Positions 25,401 to 38,936 of a stretch of DNA of 64,000 nt are shown one piece after another (the stretch's first letter is position 1; every line of letters starts with the position of its first letter). Source of the stretch: Helopsaltes ochotensis (lineage: Eukaryota > Chordata > Aves > Passeriformes > Locustellidae). The position numbers were made by a program, and so were the translations under genes. Below the pieces are notes generated by a model. That model made no database searches. It saw nothing but the letters and a program-made list of their open reading frames with translations, and was not told the DNA's origin. The stretch spans positions 110,200 through 174,199 of the forward strand of contig VXBM01000342.1 in the NCBI GenBank assembly GCA_013400155.1. The letters run 5' to 3'.

Positions 25401-27422
25401 ATGCACGTAAGTACCTGAGACATAATGTTAGCTAGCACCAGGCAGATGAGGCCTGATCTAAGTCTTCTTAAATTCAGAGTAAGTTTTGCATTGATTTTAA
25501 TGGGAGCTTGATCAAATTATTGGCTACATCTCTCTGTACAGACCATCTATGACACTGATTCTGGCTGGCTTAGACATTCCTCTTAGCTTTATTAGCACTT
25601 TAGAATGCTATCACCATTCAAAACAGACAGGCTGCATGAAACCAGCCCATTAGGAAGGGTTCCTTGCCTTCACTAGCTCCTAAGGCACACCCAGGAGCTG
25701 TGCTGGCTGGCCAGGGCCAAGGCTGTGCCAGGGAATGTTTAACAGTACAGGGGCTGAGTTTCAGTGTTGCTGCTCCATTTACTAGCACAGATGTAGCCGC
25801 TGTGCAAGCCACCATATAAGGCACAGTGCACTGGTCAGGCACAAGGCAAACATCTTCACTTATTTGCAGTTAATCCCACACTGATTAAATTGCCTTTTGA
25901 TTTTGCTAATATTTGAGGACAGCTGGGCCACTGGCTGACATTGAAGTAATTTCCCTTTTGTTTTCTACATATATTTAAACCCACGTTGCAGTTGTTGAAT
26001 TTTTTCTGCATCATACAAAATCTATATAAAGTACTAATTTCCTTTAGATCATAAAGCTCTGAATCTTTTTAATAATGTAATACTTGCTTCCTATCTATTT
26101 ACATCTGAAAGGCTAGGAAAGCATGCTTATGCCAAACACTATTACTATTCAATTCCTATGCAGGAACATTTCCCATGATTCCCATGGAAGCTGCACACTA
26201 GTCTCTGTCCTTACCTGGATATTTTCCTGAATTTTCTACATAGTGATTATGAATTTTTAATCTTTTGATCAACACAAAAGTGTTTACTCCTATCTTAGTA
26301 ACAAGCTATGCTTATGCCTTGAGTTTTTAGAACATATGACTAAAGTACACTGTAAAATATGGTTAGGTACACTGTAAGAAACTTGTAGAAACTTGCGGGT
26401 CAGCTGCTCTTGAACAATTCAATTTACTGTAATAATCTGCAAATAAGAAGTGGAGCTTTTCTCCATTTACAGAACTCTGCCAACAAAAATACCAGGCTAC
26501 TCAGAAGTGCAGAAAAAAAAGAGGTGTTACTTCATCTGGGAATAGAAACCGATCCCTTTTGATGTGAATTGCACCTTCTTACATATATATCACTACATAT
26601 TACACCTGTGACTGTTTAACTGTCATCATCTAAAAAATCACATTAATGAAAACAGGCTTCAATAAGTAGCATGCTGGAATCATTAATAAACCATTAATTG
26701 TTTCTCACACAGTCATTTAGAAAGTTGCTGATACTACCATGTTTTTATTAGCAAAATTTTCTTTTGCTGTAAAGGGAGTGCTTCCTTTGTTATTTAAAGT
26801 AATATAGGACTATCAAAATTTCTGTAAGTGAAATTACAGATTTTTTAAATGATGTTTTTTCTTTAATTATAAATTACATAAAGTCCCTATACATGACCCT
26901 TTGCATCCTGTTTTGGTCTCTCTCCCATAAGGAAGAAACTTCCCTGTAATCTTTCAATACTAGGTTGAACCCTCTTTTGACTAAATAGGTCCAGTGCCTG
27001 AACCTGAATAAGCTACATACAGCAGCTCTGCAAGCTGACCCCCTTTTTGAATACCGACAGAAGTTCTAGAAACTGATTTTTCCCTGCTAAGCCAGTTTGC
27101 CACAAAAAAAGGTGCATACAATACCCAACATAAGCACAACATGTCTGTATCTCATTTGCTGCCTTTTCGCACTGGTACCATGCTATGAAGGGAAATTCAT
27201 AAAAATGATAATTCAAACATGACTACACTCAGCTTTGCTTAAAAAGTGAGAAGATCAAGTCCTTAATTTGCTTCCATTAAAATGCTATGGTTTTCTGCAA
27301 AACAGAGCTAGGTTAGTCCCTGTTTATCACTAAATACCACGGCTTTGTACAGAAAAATAGAGTGTGAATTAAAATGTCAAACTTCTTATCTGATTGTCTA
27401 TTGCATTGTATGAAGAACTTAC
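22449..27422 (-). other. SLC25A21: SLC25A21 intron
   Basis: 4974 bases with a GTAAGT donor and TTTTTTAG acceptor. It contains a 3-copy 19-bp tandem repeat at 24912-24968 (listed separately). Short ORFs on both strands have no recognisable products, and I saw no clear transposon. Confidence 0.9.
24912..24968. repeat. Three tandem copies of a 19-bp AT-rich unit
   Basis: Units start at 24912, 24931 and 24950; each reads close to CTATTTTTTATACAAAATC, with one change in copy 2 and one in copy 3. It is non-coding and intronic. High identity between copies suggests a recent duplication, so the copy number may vary among individuals. Confidence 0.95.
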
Positions 27423-27587
27423 TTTATTGACTGGAAGAATGTTTTTCACATTGAAGTAGAATCCAAAGTAAACCATGTTAAAAACTCCGTGACGGCCCAG
27501 TGTTGCAGTAAGGCCTTTGTTGAGTCCTTGGAAGCCCAGACCACCGGTTTTAATGATCTGCTGAGCCTGAACAAAGCTAGATGGTTG
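27423..27587 (-). CDS. SLC25A21: SLC25A21 coding exon (repeat 2 matrix helix and helix 4)
   Basis: A 165-base minus-strand exon, 55 codons in phase 0, encoding QPSSFVQAQQIIKTGG ... FYFNVKNILPVNK. It includes the matrix helix, the L-N-K-G-L-T-A-T-L-G-R-H-G segment and membrane helix 4 (VFNMVYFGFYFN). The donor is AATAAA|GTAAGT. I chose the acceptor TATGTAG at 27590-27588 because the extra seven residues QPSSFVQ align with the QPSTVGY segment of the mammalian protein. A second in-frame acceptor TTCAG lies 21 bases further in (exon start 27566) and has the better pyrimidine tract, so a form lacking these residues is possible. Confidence 0.93.
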
Positions 27588-30500
27588 CTACATAAGTTAA
27601 GCAAAAGAAGGAAGAGATCATCTTTACAAAAAGAAAACAATAAACATAGCATCATTTCCATCCTGTTGAAAAACAGTGTTGCCAATTCTTGTAATTTTAT
27701 ATTAAGTATCACTGTATTTGTTATTTTCCATTTCCTGTGACCATAGAAAAATCATTTCAATTAAAAAAAGATTTCCTCATTTTTATTATGGCAGAATAAG
27801 ATGAAAGCAGGATTTGACTATTTTAAAGAGTAGTACTGTAACAGATTTCCATTGCATAGAAGGCAAAAAAGGAAGAAACAGCCTCGTGTCAGACAGAATC
27901 TGCCTGACTACATGCACCTTTGATCTCTTTTTGAATATACCGTGATATTCAGAATTAGCTATTCCCCTCCCGAATATTTTACATTTTTTAAAGTAATGTC
28001 TTAATGTTCTAAGAAACGTTACTTTCAAAAAGTTGTTGAATAGAGTTTGGCTTTCTCCAAAGCATAAAGCCAAAAAATCCCATAAAGCCATAAAGCTCTG
28101 GGTAACCAAATCTATAATTAGAAAGGCAAAACATGACTTCCACTAGGAGGTTCAAACATGAAAATATAGAAGAATTTTGACTACATCACTGTGAATACCA
28201 CTAATTTCAATACACTTATTTGTTTAATAGCTTTCCATTTCAAAATATCACTGTGGTAGATCAACAACATCAGTCAAATGATGCTACTATATATGACACA
28301 ACATATGACTGCTTATTTAGGTGACTGAGGAGTTTAATACAAATTTTCATTCTGGTTTTTCATATTTCATAACTAATAGTATCCTGTTAATGCTCTGCAT
28401 ATATTTTACTAGAGTTTACTTTTCTATCTCACCCCAAGAATTCAAGCCAGAATCTATTCCAAAACAGAGATACTAAACATGGATACTAGCAATAACATCC
28501 TTCTTTGTGCTCCAAAAATGGACATTAGATCTTTAAGAAATTATACAGCAACCTTCAATATTAAGGCATCCCTTGGTATCCCTTTTCCGGAATATGGATT
28601 TATTCATGACTCAGAGGGGAAGCCTGTCACTTGCTGAGCACCTGAGATGGGATTAATAAGTCCAAATATAGACACCTGCAATGTCTACACCTGACTTCCC
28701 TTTTCAGTCCTTTTGTAACAAAGAGGACTCTCTTTGGCAGCACTTCCCTTTTACCAAAGGAGGTGTCATCATGTCAACTGATCAAGCCATGGAAGGTCTG
28801 CGGTTCATCACTGATGATGGAAGGACCTTAGACGGAGGAATTTATTGTACAAACATCTAGAGTTAATGCACTTCACACAGCTGTTGACTTTTACTTAATA
28901 TAGACCTACTCAGTGGAATCTGGAGTCAGATCATAAAACAGAAAATTGCATTTGTTTAATTAATCATAACTCCATGTCAGGTGAGAAGATTTTAATCATC
29001 ACATCAGCTTCTATAGCCAGTGAGTTATCCAGGGCTACAGGGAAAGGAAAAAAAAAAGGAAAACCAAACAACTTGGTGTTGGGCTTCTTGCCGTTTACTT
29101 TAACAAAAAGCCACCATTATTTCTACCCACAGCAATCCACATTACAAAAGGGCTGATATGTGATTTGTAGTGGCCTTCCTCTTTAAATCTATCAACCCTA
29201 GAAAGATGATCTGCTACCCCAGAACAATTCAGCTGTCACCGCAGGGTGTGAATATTTGCTTTGGGGGTGTGCTGGAGTCTGGGTGTATGTGTTCATGCTC
29301 TTCCTTGTTCCTTTTAAACAAGATATATTTATTATTTCTGTACAACAGTCAAAGAAATATGTGAACTGCATTAGGTTTCATCATGTAGTATGAAAGCTCC
29401 ACAATGGGATAGGTACACAGTTAACTTAAACCTTTTAGAAAAACAGTGCATGGTAATGTCTTATGCTGTATAATATAACCTCTGGACATGCTTCTTCCAA
29501 TGGGCTTGAGTTTACATGCTTTACTGTGGAATGTTCTTAACATTTTCTTAATGGGAACTTCATGTCAAGGTATAAAGTCACTGGAGATTTTTTCTAATTT
29601 ACAGCTAATTTTGAAGTTCTAATGTTTTAAAAAGATGTATTAAAAATTATTATGTCTGTGCTATAACAATCTTTGTGATTTAAGGACTTAACTTCCCTTG
29701 TATTTTTTTCGCCCTAGAGCAAGTAGTTAATATCTTCAATGTAAACTAGGTTTCTAGTAGAGTCCAAATACATTCTGCCACAATTTTATTTGTATGATGA
29801 TATACTATTATTTGGATTTTGTGAAATTTTGCATTTAAATTAAATTAGACAATGGTCACCTGAACAAAAACAACTTGGAATGCTTTTGGAGAGCTACAGT
29901 GTGATTATTGTAGTATTCTGAAGGTCACCAAGGAAGGGATGCTGTAACTAAAGGATGCAATGGGCTAAAATTTACAAACTAAACCACCAAAGATTTTGTT
30001 ATAAATTTTGCAGTGGAAAAAAAAATTAAAATGTATGAAGTGAATGGATACATTGGTCTTCTGCAAATTTACAAGGAATAGTTTGTTCAAAATCTTACAG
30101 TGGTTTACTTATACTTAAAAACTGAGGGTCTTTTAAGCTAGGATAATTACATCTTCACAACTGTGAAGCAGAAAGATCCAGAATACTTGATTAGTTCACT
30201 ACTGCTGGAGCAGTAATAGTTCATATTTTTTATCACATCATCTTTTTGGGAGACAGGTCCTCTCACACATTGCTTTTTCCTACTTTCGGTCTCTCTCCTT
30301 CCAGGATCCTGAACATTTTACTCCTGCTCTGTATCATTTATCTGTTTAGTGGCTTTGCTGCCCAAGTTTAAAAAATGTCTAGACTGGAGACTTGCAGCAA
30401 ATAAACCTGTCTTTCATATGTATTAAGAATCGAGCAGAAGCTTAGCAAACATTATAAAATTTATTCTGGAAGAAAATGCTTTTCTGGATGAGTTATGGAG

Positions 30501-31611
30501 TAGGTACCAGTTACTCTATGACATTTGGAAATCAGTAGCTGTACTTTTCCAGAGTGTACCTGAGAGCTTGGCCCAAACAGACTATGTAAATGGCCAGGTC
30601 ATAAATCTCTTTACTGTGCATCCCCCAAAAGTGTTCAATTTGTGCAGATGAGTGCTACAAGGCACGCAAGTATTAACTCAGTCAAAACGTAATAGTAGAA
30701 TATTGAAAATCATGTCCCATCAGGGATTCAGCAAAGCAAACCTTTTGATGTGATGCTTATGTGACTTGGCATTTTTACCATGGTACAGCTGATTTCTCAA
30801 AAGATTTTGAAAAAGATGATTTGACAATTGTTAGATTCAATGAGAAAAGAAAAAGGAACTGTATTACTGCCTTCCTTCACTTTATCCTGGAATATCTTCT
30901 GCATTGAAATTAATAGAAGCCATTCCTGAGAACAGTTGATTTTCATGAATCACTGTTTTCCTTTAATTTTTTTCCCCTTTCAGCAGTACCCAGAATCAGG
31001 GACAATGCTTTTCCCAATGACTTCTTCGGATGAAACAATATTTGAATAACAAAACTCTGAAGTGTAGCAAGAATTTAAATTATCAATGTACTTGTTATGT
31101 AACAATTTTCCAGTTTGTGCTAATAAAAGGGAAGTCTTGTAAGTAATTTCATCCAAGAAATATAGTGTAAAAGCAGCATCAAGGGCACAGGGCCATGGTG
31201 TTTTAAGTTAACCTTTGGTGCTCACTTGAAATCTGGAGCCTGCTGGGGTAAATGTGCTGTGTACAAGGGGCTCAGATTTGTACTCCTGGATTGCAGTTCC
31301 GCACGGCGCTGGGTTGCTGGCTGCTCAGGAGGGGGGAAGATGCATTTCATTCTTAGACCATCTTAGACCAGAATTCCCCTCAGGCACAGAATGTTTGGAG
31401 TGGAGATACTGATGCCTCTGACAATACTGCATGCATCTCTGCATATCCAAAGGCATTGTCTATTGAGTCTCTTCCTTTTCCGTTTCTGTTAAGCTTGTGG
31501 GAAAATCATTTGCATCCACCAATATATGGTAGACATTCTGCTCTAAATATGAACCTCAAAGTGCATTATGCACAATAATGCAGAAAAAGGAGAATTAAGC
31601 AGTTTTCCTAC
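27588..31611 (-). other. SLC25A21: SLC25A21 intron
   Basis: 4024 bases with a GTAGGA donor and TATGTAG acceptor. It is AT-rich, with a slightly GC-richer patch near 31.2-31.4 kb that includes a direct repeat of about 11 bp around 31354-31374 (TCTTAGACCA twice). No gene or transposon was recognised. Confidence 0.88.
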
Positions 31612-31719
31612 CTCTGTGAAGGCGTTCTGATTGGCCTGTAAGGTAACCTTCACTACTTCAAACGGGTTAACCACAACTGCCTCTGTCAACCCAGATCCCA
31701 AGCCAGCAACTGCAAAAGC
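31612..31719 (-). CDS. SLC25A21: SLC25A21 coding exon with second carrier signature
   Basis: A 108-base minus-strand exon, exactly 36 codons in phase 0, between acceptor CCTAG and donor GAG|GTAGGA. It encodes AFAVAGLGSGLTEAVVV then NPFEVVKVTLQANQNAFTE: membrane helix 3 followed by the second P-x-[DE]-x-x-[KR] signature (P-F-E-V-V-K). The GLGSGLTEA stretch and QANxNxF tail are typical of the 2-oxodicarboxylate carrier rather than other SLC25 members. The frame is open and matches the family without gaps. Confidence 0.96.
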
Positions 31720-34014
31720 CTAGGAAAGTTAAAATGAAAATTTAAAGTTAAAAAGAATATGAAATATTAAGGAGTAATACTTCATCAGATTGTGAAACTG
31801 AGGGGTACAATGCAAACTGCAAGACTACAGTAATGCAGCAGTATTCTATTGCTAAACAACTTTAGCCCTTGATTAGATGCTGACAGTTCATGAAGGCAAT
31901 ATGACAATAGCCATAAAACATATTTCAAAACAATCAAAACAAAATGCCATAGCAATGTATTCTCTTTTCAGCTGGAAGGGAAAATGTGGTACCAAATTAT
32001 TACGAAAACATGGAAAAAGTGGAAAAAGAATGTCTTCATGTTATCTTTGGGTGGACTCTGAATAATAACACAAACATAAGCTGTTATGCAGCACTGGAAA
32101 AAATAAAATCTCTGAACTGAGTATTAAGCACATAACATTAATATATTAACCTAAAAATACATGCAAAAAACTAAAACAGTTCAGTACTTAAGAAAATTGC
32201 ACAAGTAGAACATGCACCTAGTAGTTAACAATTCCAGAAAGGTTTATATGGGAACGAGTGGCACACAGAAATGTCAGCATTCTTTGCAAGGATGAATTAA
32301 CTTTACTTAGAAGCTGGTGGCAATTCAGTCATAGATATGGAGATTTTCACTGCTTTGCTTTCCATCTTGGCACAGCATTTTAAGATACCTTAATTTGTTT
32401 TTAACAAAAAATAGTATTAACTATTTAGGTCAATTGAGAAAATTCAGAGGGGTTAAATTTAATGATCACTTTACACATCTATTTCCTTCATTTAACATCC
32501 CCAAATTCTCTAGGTGCTGAAAAGTCCCAGGACCAAAATACATTATAATGAGTACATTTGCTGAAATTCAAAGAAACGAATAGTAAGGGAAAAAACAATA
32601 GTAAGAAAAAACGTTGATTAACACAGAGGAATTTCAGCAGACTCCCAAGAGCTCAAGAAAGAGAGGAACGGAAAGTTAGAAGGGTAGCGGCAAACTCCAG
32701 TCTCACTGCCTTTGGAGATTTTGTTACCAAAAAATCGATTTTTCCAGTAAGATGGGAACATTTCATCATCAACCATGAGACTGAAGCCAGTAGGAAGATG
32801 GTGCTAATGTATGCATCTGTCTTTTAATGATAAATATTGCCTTGATATGAGGCCTGTTGAGGTACCTAGAAACATTCTGCCTGACTTAGACCAGAATCCC
32901 TCTCAGTCTTCTTTTTCCCTCACTACCTAAGGACCAGAAACGCCTCTATAGTAACAGTACTGCACTAAAAATGTGAGGGGTTTCTGATTTTTCTAAATGT
33001 TGCTGTGCCTGTTCTGTGAATCAGAGCAGATTTGGGGCAACCATTGCAAATTTGCAAGTTTTCAGCCTATTTTTCTTCCCCCCCCAAAAAAAGGTGCTGG
33101 GGTACCATGGAACATTCAACTTGTTTCTTTCCACTTCCTAGTGAACAAGTATCCATTTCTCTATATACACCTAAGGATGAGAACTGCTGAAAAATACCAG
33201 ATAAAATAGGACAGACTACAAACAGCTATAGGGCCAGTGAAAAAATTAAGAGGAAGAGCTTGCTTTAACCTAGTTAATAGAATTTTATGACCATTCACTC
33301 ACTGCAATTAAAGGGAGATGTAAATGGAAGCAATTCTCTTTAAAAGAGTCTTGAAATTACCAAAACCTTTATAGCACAGCCTTAAAAAGACTGTTTCCTA
33401 AAGTTGTGATGTCATCATTGTGAAAAATAGATATTTACTGTGATTTACATTCTTACACCACAGAAAGCAGTAGTTCCTATAAAAAGTATTTTACTCCTAA
33501 TGCACAATAGCAGAATTAAGACCTACATATGAGAATGCAGATAACACATGTAAGATACATCTTAGCATTTAAACATTTCTGCATATATGTATGCCCTGCA
33601 TTTTGTTTTTAAACAAGTAATTTCTTGAGATGAATTCCTAACTGCACTGATGGACAAGAGAGTTTTGCCATAAATGAATAAATAAATATTGATAATGTTC
33701 AACTTTTTTTTGTTATTTTGTAAGGCTGAAGAATGACAAGCTGTATACAGACTTCCATGGTGGCTGTCATTATCCATGTTAACAAATGTTATGACATTGT
33801 AGGGAATTATTTTGAGGGCATTTGATACAAAACGTCATTTATCAATTTAGATAAATTCTTATCAATGTTTTCAAGGGACAATTCTGTTTTGGAAAACTCT
33901 GGATTGAGCTGGACCCTTTAGTTTTGAGCTTTTTCTATGGTAGGAAGCAGATGAGACAGACAGTTCAGCAGACACATACTGCATTAGAACATGAAGTTCT
34001 GTTTCCATACGTAC
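31720..34014 (-). other. SLC25A21: SLC25A21 intron
   Basis: 2295 bases with a GTACGT donor and CCTAG acceptor. It is AT-rich with no repeat, RNA gene or open coding region of recognisable family. Confidence 0.9.
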
Positions 34015-34074
34015 CAGTCCTGGGGGCAATGACACATATCCCAGTAGCTTCTTGTATTGTTCAAAGGTAAAAAA
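34015..34074 (-). CDS. SLC25A21: SLC25A21 small coding exon (repeat 1-2 linker)
   Basis: A 60-base minus-strand exon, 20 codons, phase 0 at both ends, between acceptor ATTCACAG and donor CTG|GTACGT. It encodes FFTFEQYKKLLGYVSLPPGL. The F-E-Q-Y-K run fits the [FY]-[DE]-x-x-[KR] cytoplasmic-gate motif at the end of even-numbered carrier helices. Length and phase make it a symmetric exon, so skipping it would keep frame but remove the end of helix 2. Confidence 0.94.
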
Positions 34075-35139
34075 CTGTGAATAGAAGTTAGATTGAAACT
34101 GAATTGAAAAAAAGTATTAGTTACTTATGCAAATTAGTAAAAAGCAGACTACAATGGGGTTTCACTACGCCATATTCTGAGCAGCTGCATGAAGTTCTGC
34201 AAATTAAACACAAGCTACTTTTATTTCACACTCTCTGTAGTAGTGTTAGACATGCAAGAGTAGACAATCAGGTTTCAGAACTGATTTTATTAGTGTGTCA
34301 TGCATAATAGCAGTGTAAGTGCAATTCAAGTAATGCTTTATCTTAGAGTTCACTCACATCATATAGGACATATTTTAAATTTCTAAACTTTTTCTCTGGC
34401 ATTAACTTTCATATACTAGTATAAATGTAGTAGCAGATATTACAATTTCCCAAGAAATCACCCCCACATCCTTAATGCAATGTGCTGCAATCACTTTTGC
34501 ATTTCTCAAACACTAGTCTGCTTCTCATCAGAGAAATATAACTGTGGATTTTGAAGATGGAAAGTCTGTCATTTTTATAATCTTCTACTGTCAACAGGCA
34601 CCCTTCTTTTCCTGTTGTCTCTTTACAAAAAATCTTTCAGTCAATTGCCTGCTTTCAAACAGTGGTGCTTCAAAAGTTCTGAGGATCTGCAATTCCCTAG
34701 AGGATCTCTTGAAAGCTGTACTCTTGGGTGTTTGAATTTCAAGAAAGAAGATCAGTTTTACCTGCACCAATATAGTGAAAGGCAACCATTTGCAAATGGC
34801 TCACTTTGCAACCTACCATTTCTTGACCCAAACCCATTAATTTTAAGAATATCTTCAGTGAATTCTTATAAAAATCGAAGTATAATAAGTAAATGGATTT
34901 GTTCTTCCAAGAAGAAGGTTTAGAATAGCTCTGACTGCACTGAAGTCAGCAGGAAACTTCTGTTGGCAAAGGCAAACAGACTTTTGCTGTTTAGCTCCTT
35001 GTCTGTGGACATGAAGACTAAGATGCATGGGTCAAGATATACTCTAAAGAAAGGATATATGTGGCATTTTACAAATTATCAGGAAGATGCCCTTTGAAAT
35101 GCAGCACACAATCCAGGCCACTATTTAAAAAACAACTCA

Positions 35140-35510
35140 GAGTACATCATATTCAAAACAGGGCTGCCAGGACCATTAAGGAGAACTTAGAGATTATTTT
35201 AAGAATGAAGACTGAAGGAGAATAAATGCTTCCCTTGTTTAGTTTAGCAAAAGAGAAGCTGGAAGAGAATGAAAAACAAGGAAGATATGCAATTAAAGAA
35301 ATTAGATGTAAAAGCAAAATATAAGTAGAATGTGGTTGGAGATCTGATGAAGCTTTGTTGCAACTAAAAGAGTAGAGTCCTGAAACAGTCTTCCAATAAG
35401 AACAATGGGGGGGGGGGGGGAAATCTTCATGAGTCGTAGGGGAAAGTTTGATAAGTTTATGAAGGAAATTATAGAACAAACCCCATAGTGTCTTAATTTC
35501 ATATTCTGCA
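35140..35510 (+). repeat. Possible ancient CR1/L3-type LINE 3' remnant
   Basis: The order of words (AGCAAAAGAGAAGCTGGAAG, then a purine-rich stretch, then AAGTTTGATAAGTTTATGAA) resembles the 3' coding end of old CR1/L3 LINEs seen across amniotes. The match is recalled, patchy and far more diverged than the CR1 copies elsewhere in the window. It includes a run of 14 G at 35407-35420. It might instead be unremarkable purine-rich intron. Confidence 0.3.
35407..35420 (+). repeat. Poly-G run (14 G)
   Basis: An uninterrupted run of fourteen G. Such runs are rare in AT-rich introns, slippage-prone in replication and sequencing, and able to form quadruplex-like structures, so the exact length should be treated as approximate. 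Confidence 0.9.
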
Positions 35511-38500
35511 AATGTTGCTGAAGCCACTGAAAAGAAGTCCAGTTGCTATCACATAAGACAGATCTGAGGCCAGTGAAAATGATCTTCTAGCATGAGGATG
35601 GCAGAACTTGTGGGCTAAAAAGAGTAGGTATCTGAATTCTGGGTGAAACCAAAAATATTGGAGGTGTTATTCCACATAATTTTCACACATGAAACAAGAC
35701 AAGGCCCCTAACCACAACTCACTACTGTGAGTCCTGTAATCTGTCTAAGAAATATTCACATCTTTGCATACAAAATAAAGTGGCTTTTACATAGCCTGTC
35801 TGGTATGATGGGAATGAAGAACAAAAACCTGTCACAGTTCCACTAAGACTGCATCGGTGCAGGTTCATATCTCCCAGTACAAGAGCTGCCACATCCCAGT
35901 CTAGCAAAAGTAAATAGCCAGAACTTTTAACTTTTCTGCTTTCCTATGTTGACATATAACATTTGATTAGTTCGAGCAAGTTGGTTCAAATGAAGGGATC
36001 CTTGGAAAATCTGTGAGTTTTGTGACCACAGAGGAGGCTACAATCCCTCCACACAGCACCTGCCCAAACATGAGACAATCAAACTCTTTCACTGTGAGAG
36101 GAAGGCAATGAGCAATGAGGCCAATGGAGACATCAGAATCATAAGAAACATAAGGGAACAGAGTTTTTCAGACAAGACAGAAAGATTGTGTGGCCTGTGC
36201 TGAGTCTCAGCCATAGAAGACAAGCTCTGTCCCTCATGGTTCAGTACTACTGACCTATCAGAACAAAACTGCTATTCCATAAACCACGTGTACAGGAACA
36301 TAAGTAATAAGCACCACATTTTCATTTGAAATTGTTTAGAACCTTGTCCTACGGCAAAGTCAATAAAATGTTTCAGTCAAGACCTGCTCCAAATGAAAAG
36401 TCACACTGGAATCATATCAAAACCATCAGAGAATTGGGTGTTAATGTGTTAATAATGCCAGTGTTTTAAAGCAAGAGGGAATATGTATACATAATGCAAA
36501 ATTGGGTTGTTGAATTCTGAAAACTGATCAGCTGCTACTCTGGTCACTGGATGGATTTTTTTTTTTTTTATATCCTCAGTTGGTATTATTATATAATTTT
36601 GGAGAAAAGGTCCTAGAACTGGGGCCCAGATTTTAACTACCCTCCAAGAGTGTACTATTGAACATTAATCTTGCAAGCATCTTGAAAATATGTTTAAAAT
36701 TTTTGTGTTGGCCTTGACAATAACCAAAAAAGATAGAAGTTATAGAGTTACTTAAACTCTATATTTTTGGACAACTGGAGGTATAACAGAGGTAATAGTC
36801 TGACAAAGTGGGAGAGTAAGCTGCTTCACTGAACTAAATTAATTTCTTATTGTGATAAAATTTGCTTTATTCTCTATCCAGCATCTTTCTAGTCATTGTT
36901 ACCCTCTTAACCTTTAATGGAATTTCTGGTATTCCTTAATGTTTTCCATAGTGTTACAGATCTGTAAAACAGTTGTAATAAAGGCAGAATTACATTACCT
37001 AGCAATTTTTTTGGTCTTTAAAATGTTACCTTAAAAATCAATTGCTTCCTAGAGTCATAAATAAAATAGCTACTTAATATTAACTATGCTTTAAATAATT
37101 TTAAAAAGAAAAAGATCAATAGCAATAAAATTTAATATAAATGTTGCTGGGTGTACTAGAGTGGCTAGTACACATACAATTTTGCAAAAGAAAGATTTCA
37201 TGCTGTATCATATGACTTTATATAATGTATGTCCTCTCAAAATGTTTTTAAAAACACAGCATAATTTGTCTTTTCCTCTACAGTTGTATTAAGTTAATAG
37301 CTGTGTGCAAAATTTTTTCTCAGAATAAACGTATTTAAAACATGCTTTTGTGTATATAATAACCAATATTGTCCATCTGGCAAAGATACACTTTAATTGA
37401 AGTTACACAGAAAATAGCCAAAGTACTTACCAGATGTCTCAATAACTCTAAGATAAAATATATGCTTGAAGCAAGATGTCTGGTAACACATGAGCAATAT
37501 AAATTTGCCCCAAAAGTTCATATGTTAGCCATTGTATTGGCATCATCATTTCTTTCCTCCAAGTTCAATCTAACAGAAAGTTATAAACTTTGACTTTTCA
37601 TCTTCCAGAAATACCAGCTTTCTTTTTAGAAGGGAAATAAAAAGAGAGAGAGAAAAAAAAGAAATAGCAAGACAGACATCAGAACATAGTTGACTAAAAA
37701 TGAAGCCGTATCTTCAACACTTAACTAAAAAACTGGGCTAAATAGCTTCATTTTAATAGCTTTGGTTTTGATTACAAAACTACATGCCAGATAAATATAA
37801 TGTTCCAGTAGCACAAGTACATTTCTTCTAAGTACAAAATCTCCTTTGTCTATTTTCTACACACTTTTATGACACTATAGCTAGAAGCTTCCAAAAAAGT
37901 TCAGTACAAACATTAAAAAATCTGCTGGAACCTAGAAAATGCCTCTTTTTCTTTCGTGCTTTCTCAAATCTCAGAATCATTGGCCTGAATGTAGTCTTCC
38001 TCTAAATCTCACTAGTCATTTAGGCAGTGGAGAAAGGACAACTTGAGGCTGGTTTAGATGAGGAAAACTATTAGAAGAATAAAGGTTGGAGAGTGAGCCA
38101 AAGGCAGCCATGACTTTTCCTTTGGGGTCATAGCCAAATAAGGTTACTGGAAATTTGAGATAGGCTGGATTCTCTTCATGTCAAAGCATGGGTACAAATT
38201 CCACTTTGGATGTTAAATATTGTACTGGCACATGACATCTCACATTGAATTGTTTCATTATACAGGTTCTTACAAGGACATTATTGTTCAGCCCTGTTCT
38301 GCCATTGAATTCTTCTAATGTAGAATACAGCTGATGTCTCAAGGTAACTTAAAGTCATCCTGATGTCCTTGGAACAGCAGTAAATTTAAAGGAATAGTGT
38401 AAATAATAAAAGAATTCCACTATTTAATTAAAACCCTCACATGTTTAACTTTTAAGCTTGATTCTCATGTTTGCAGAAAACTCAGCTTTCACATAAATGT

Positions 38501-38584
38501 CCAAGAACTAGGTAGAAAGCATCCCACTAAAAGAGAACAAGTAAGACATTAAAGGAGCTGTGAACTTATGATGTACAAGAGTTT

Positions 38585-38936
38585 GAGAGAACTGAGTCTG
38601 TTTAGCCTGGAGACAGGAAAGCTAAGGTGATTTAAGTTCTGTCTTCCACCATTCAAAGTTTATACAGAAGAGAATCAGGCTTTCTCAGAGGCTGACAACA
38701 GAAGCATGAGAGACAACATACAAAGGTTGCAACAGGAGGATTTGGACTGGATATAAGGCAAAATTCTTCACAGTAAAACATCTAAGGACTGGAGGAGGAG
38801 CACAGAGATGTTGCAGTCTCCATCCTTTAAGATTTCAGAACTCAACTAGACAAGGCAACAACTTGATCTAAACATGAAGTCAGATCTGCTTTGATCAGAG
38901 ATCCTTCCCAACTTATCATCTTTTTAGGATTCTATA
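38585..38936 (+). repeat. CR1 LINE 3' fragment
   Basis: The plus strand carries the familiar CR1 3' order: a GAACTGAGTCTGTTTAGCCTGGAGA-like opening (split here at 38585-38606), then a GGATTTGGACTGGATATAAGGCAAAATTCTTCAC-like segment near 38740-38772, and the terminal GATCCTTCCCAACTT...GGATTCTATAA end near 38900-38936. This is the last few hundred bases of the reverse-transcriptase ORF and 3'UTR, heavily 5'-truncated as usual for CR1. It lies opposite to the 41-46 kb CR1 copies and is more diverged than them. Confidence 0.8.
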
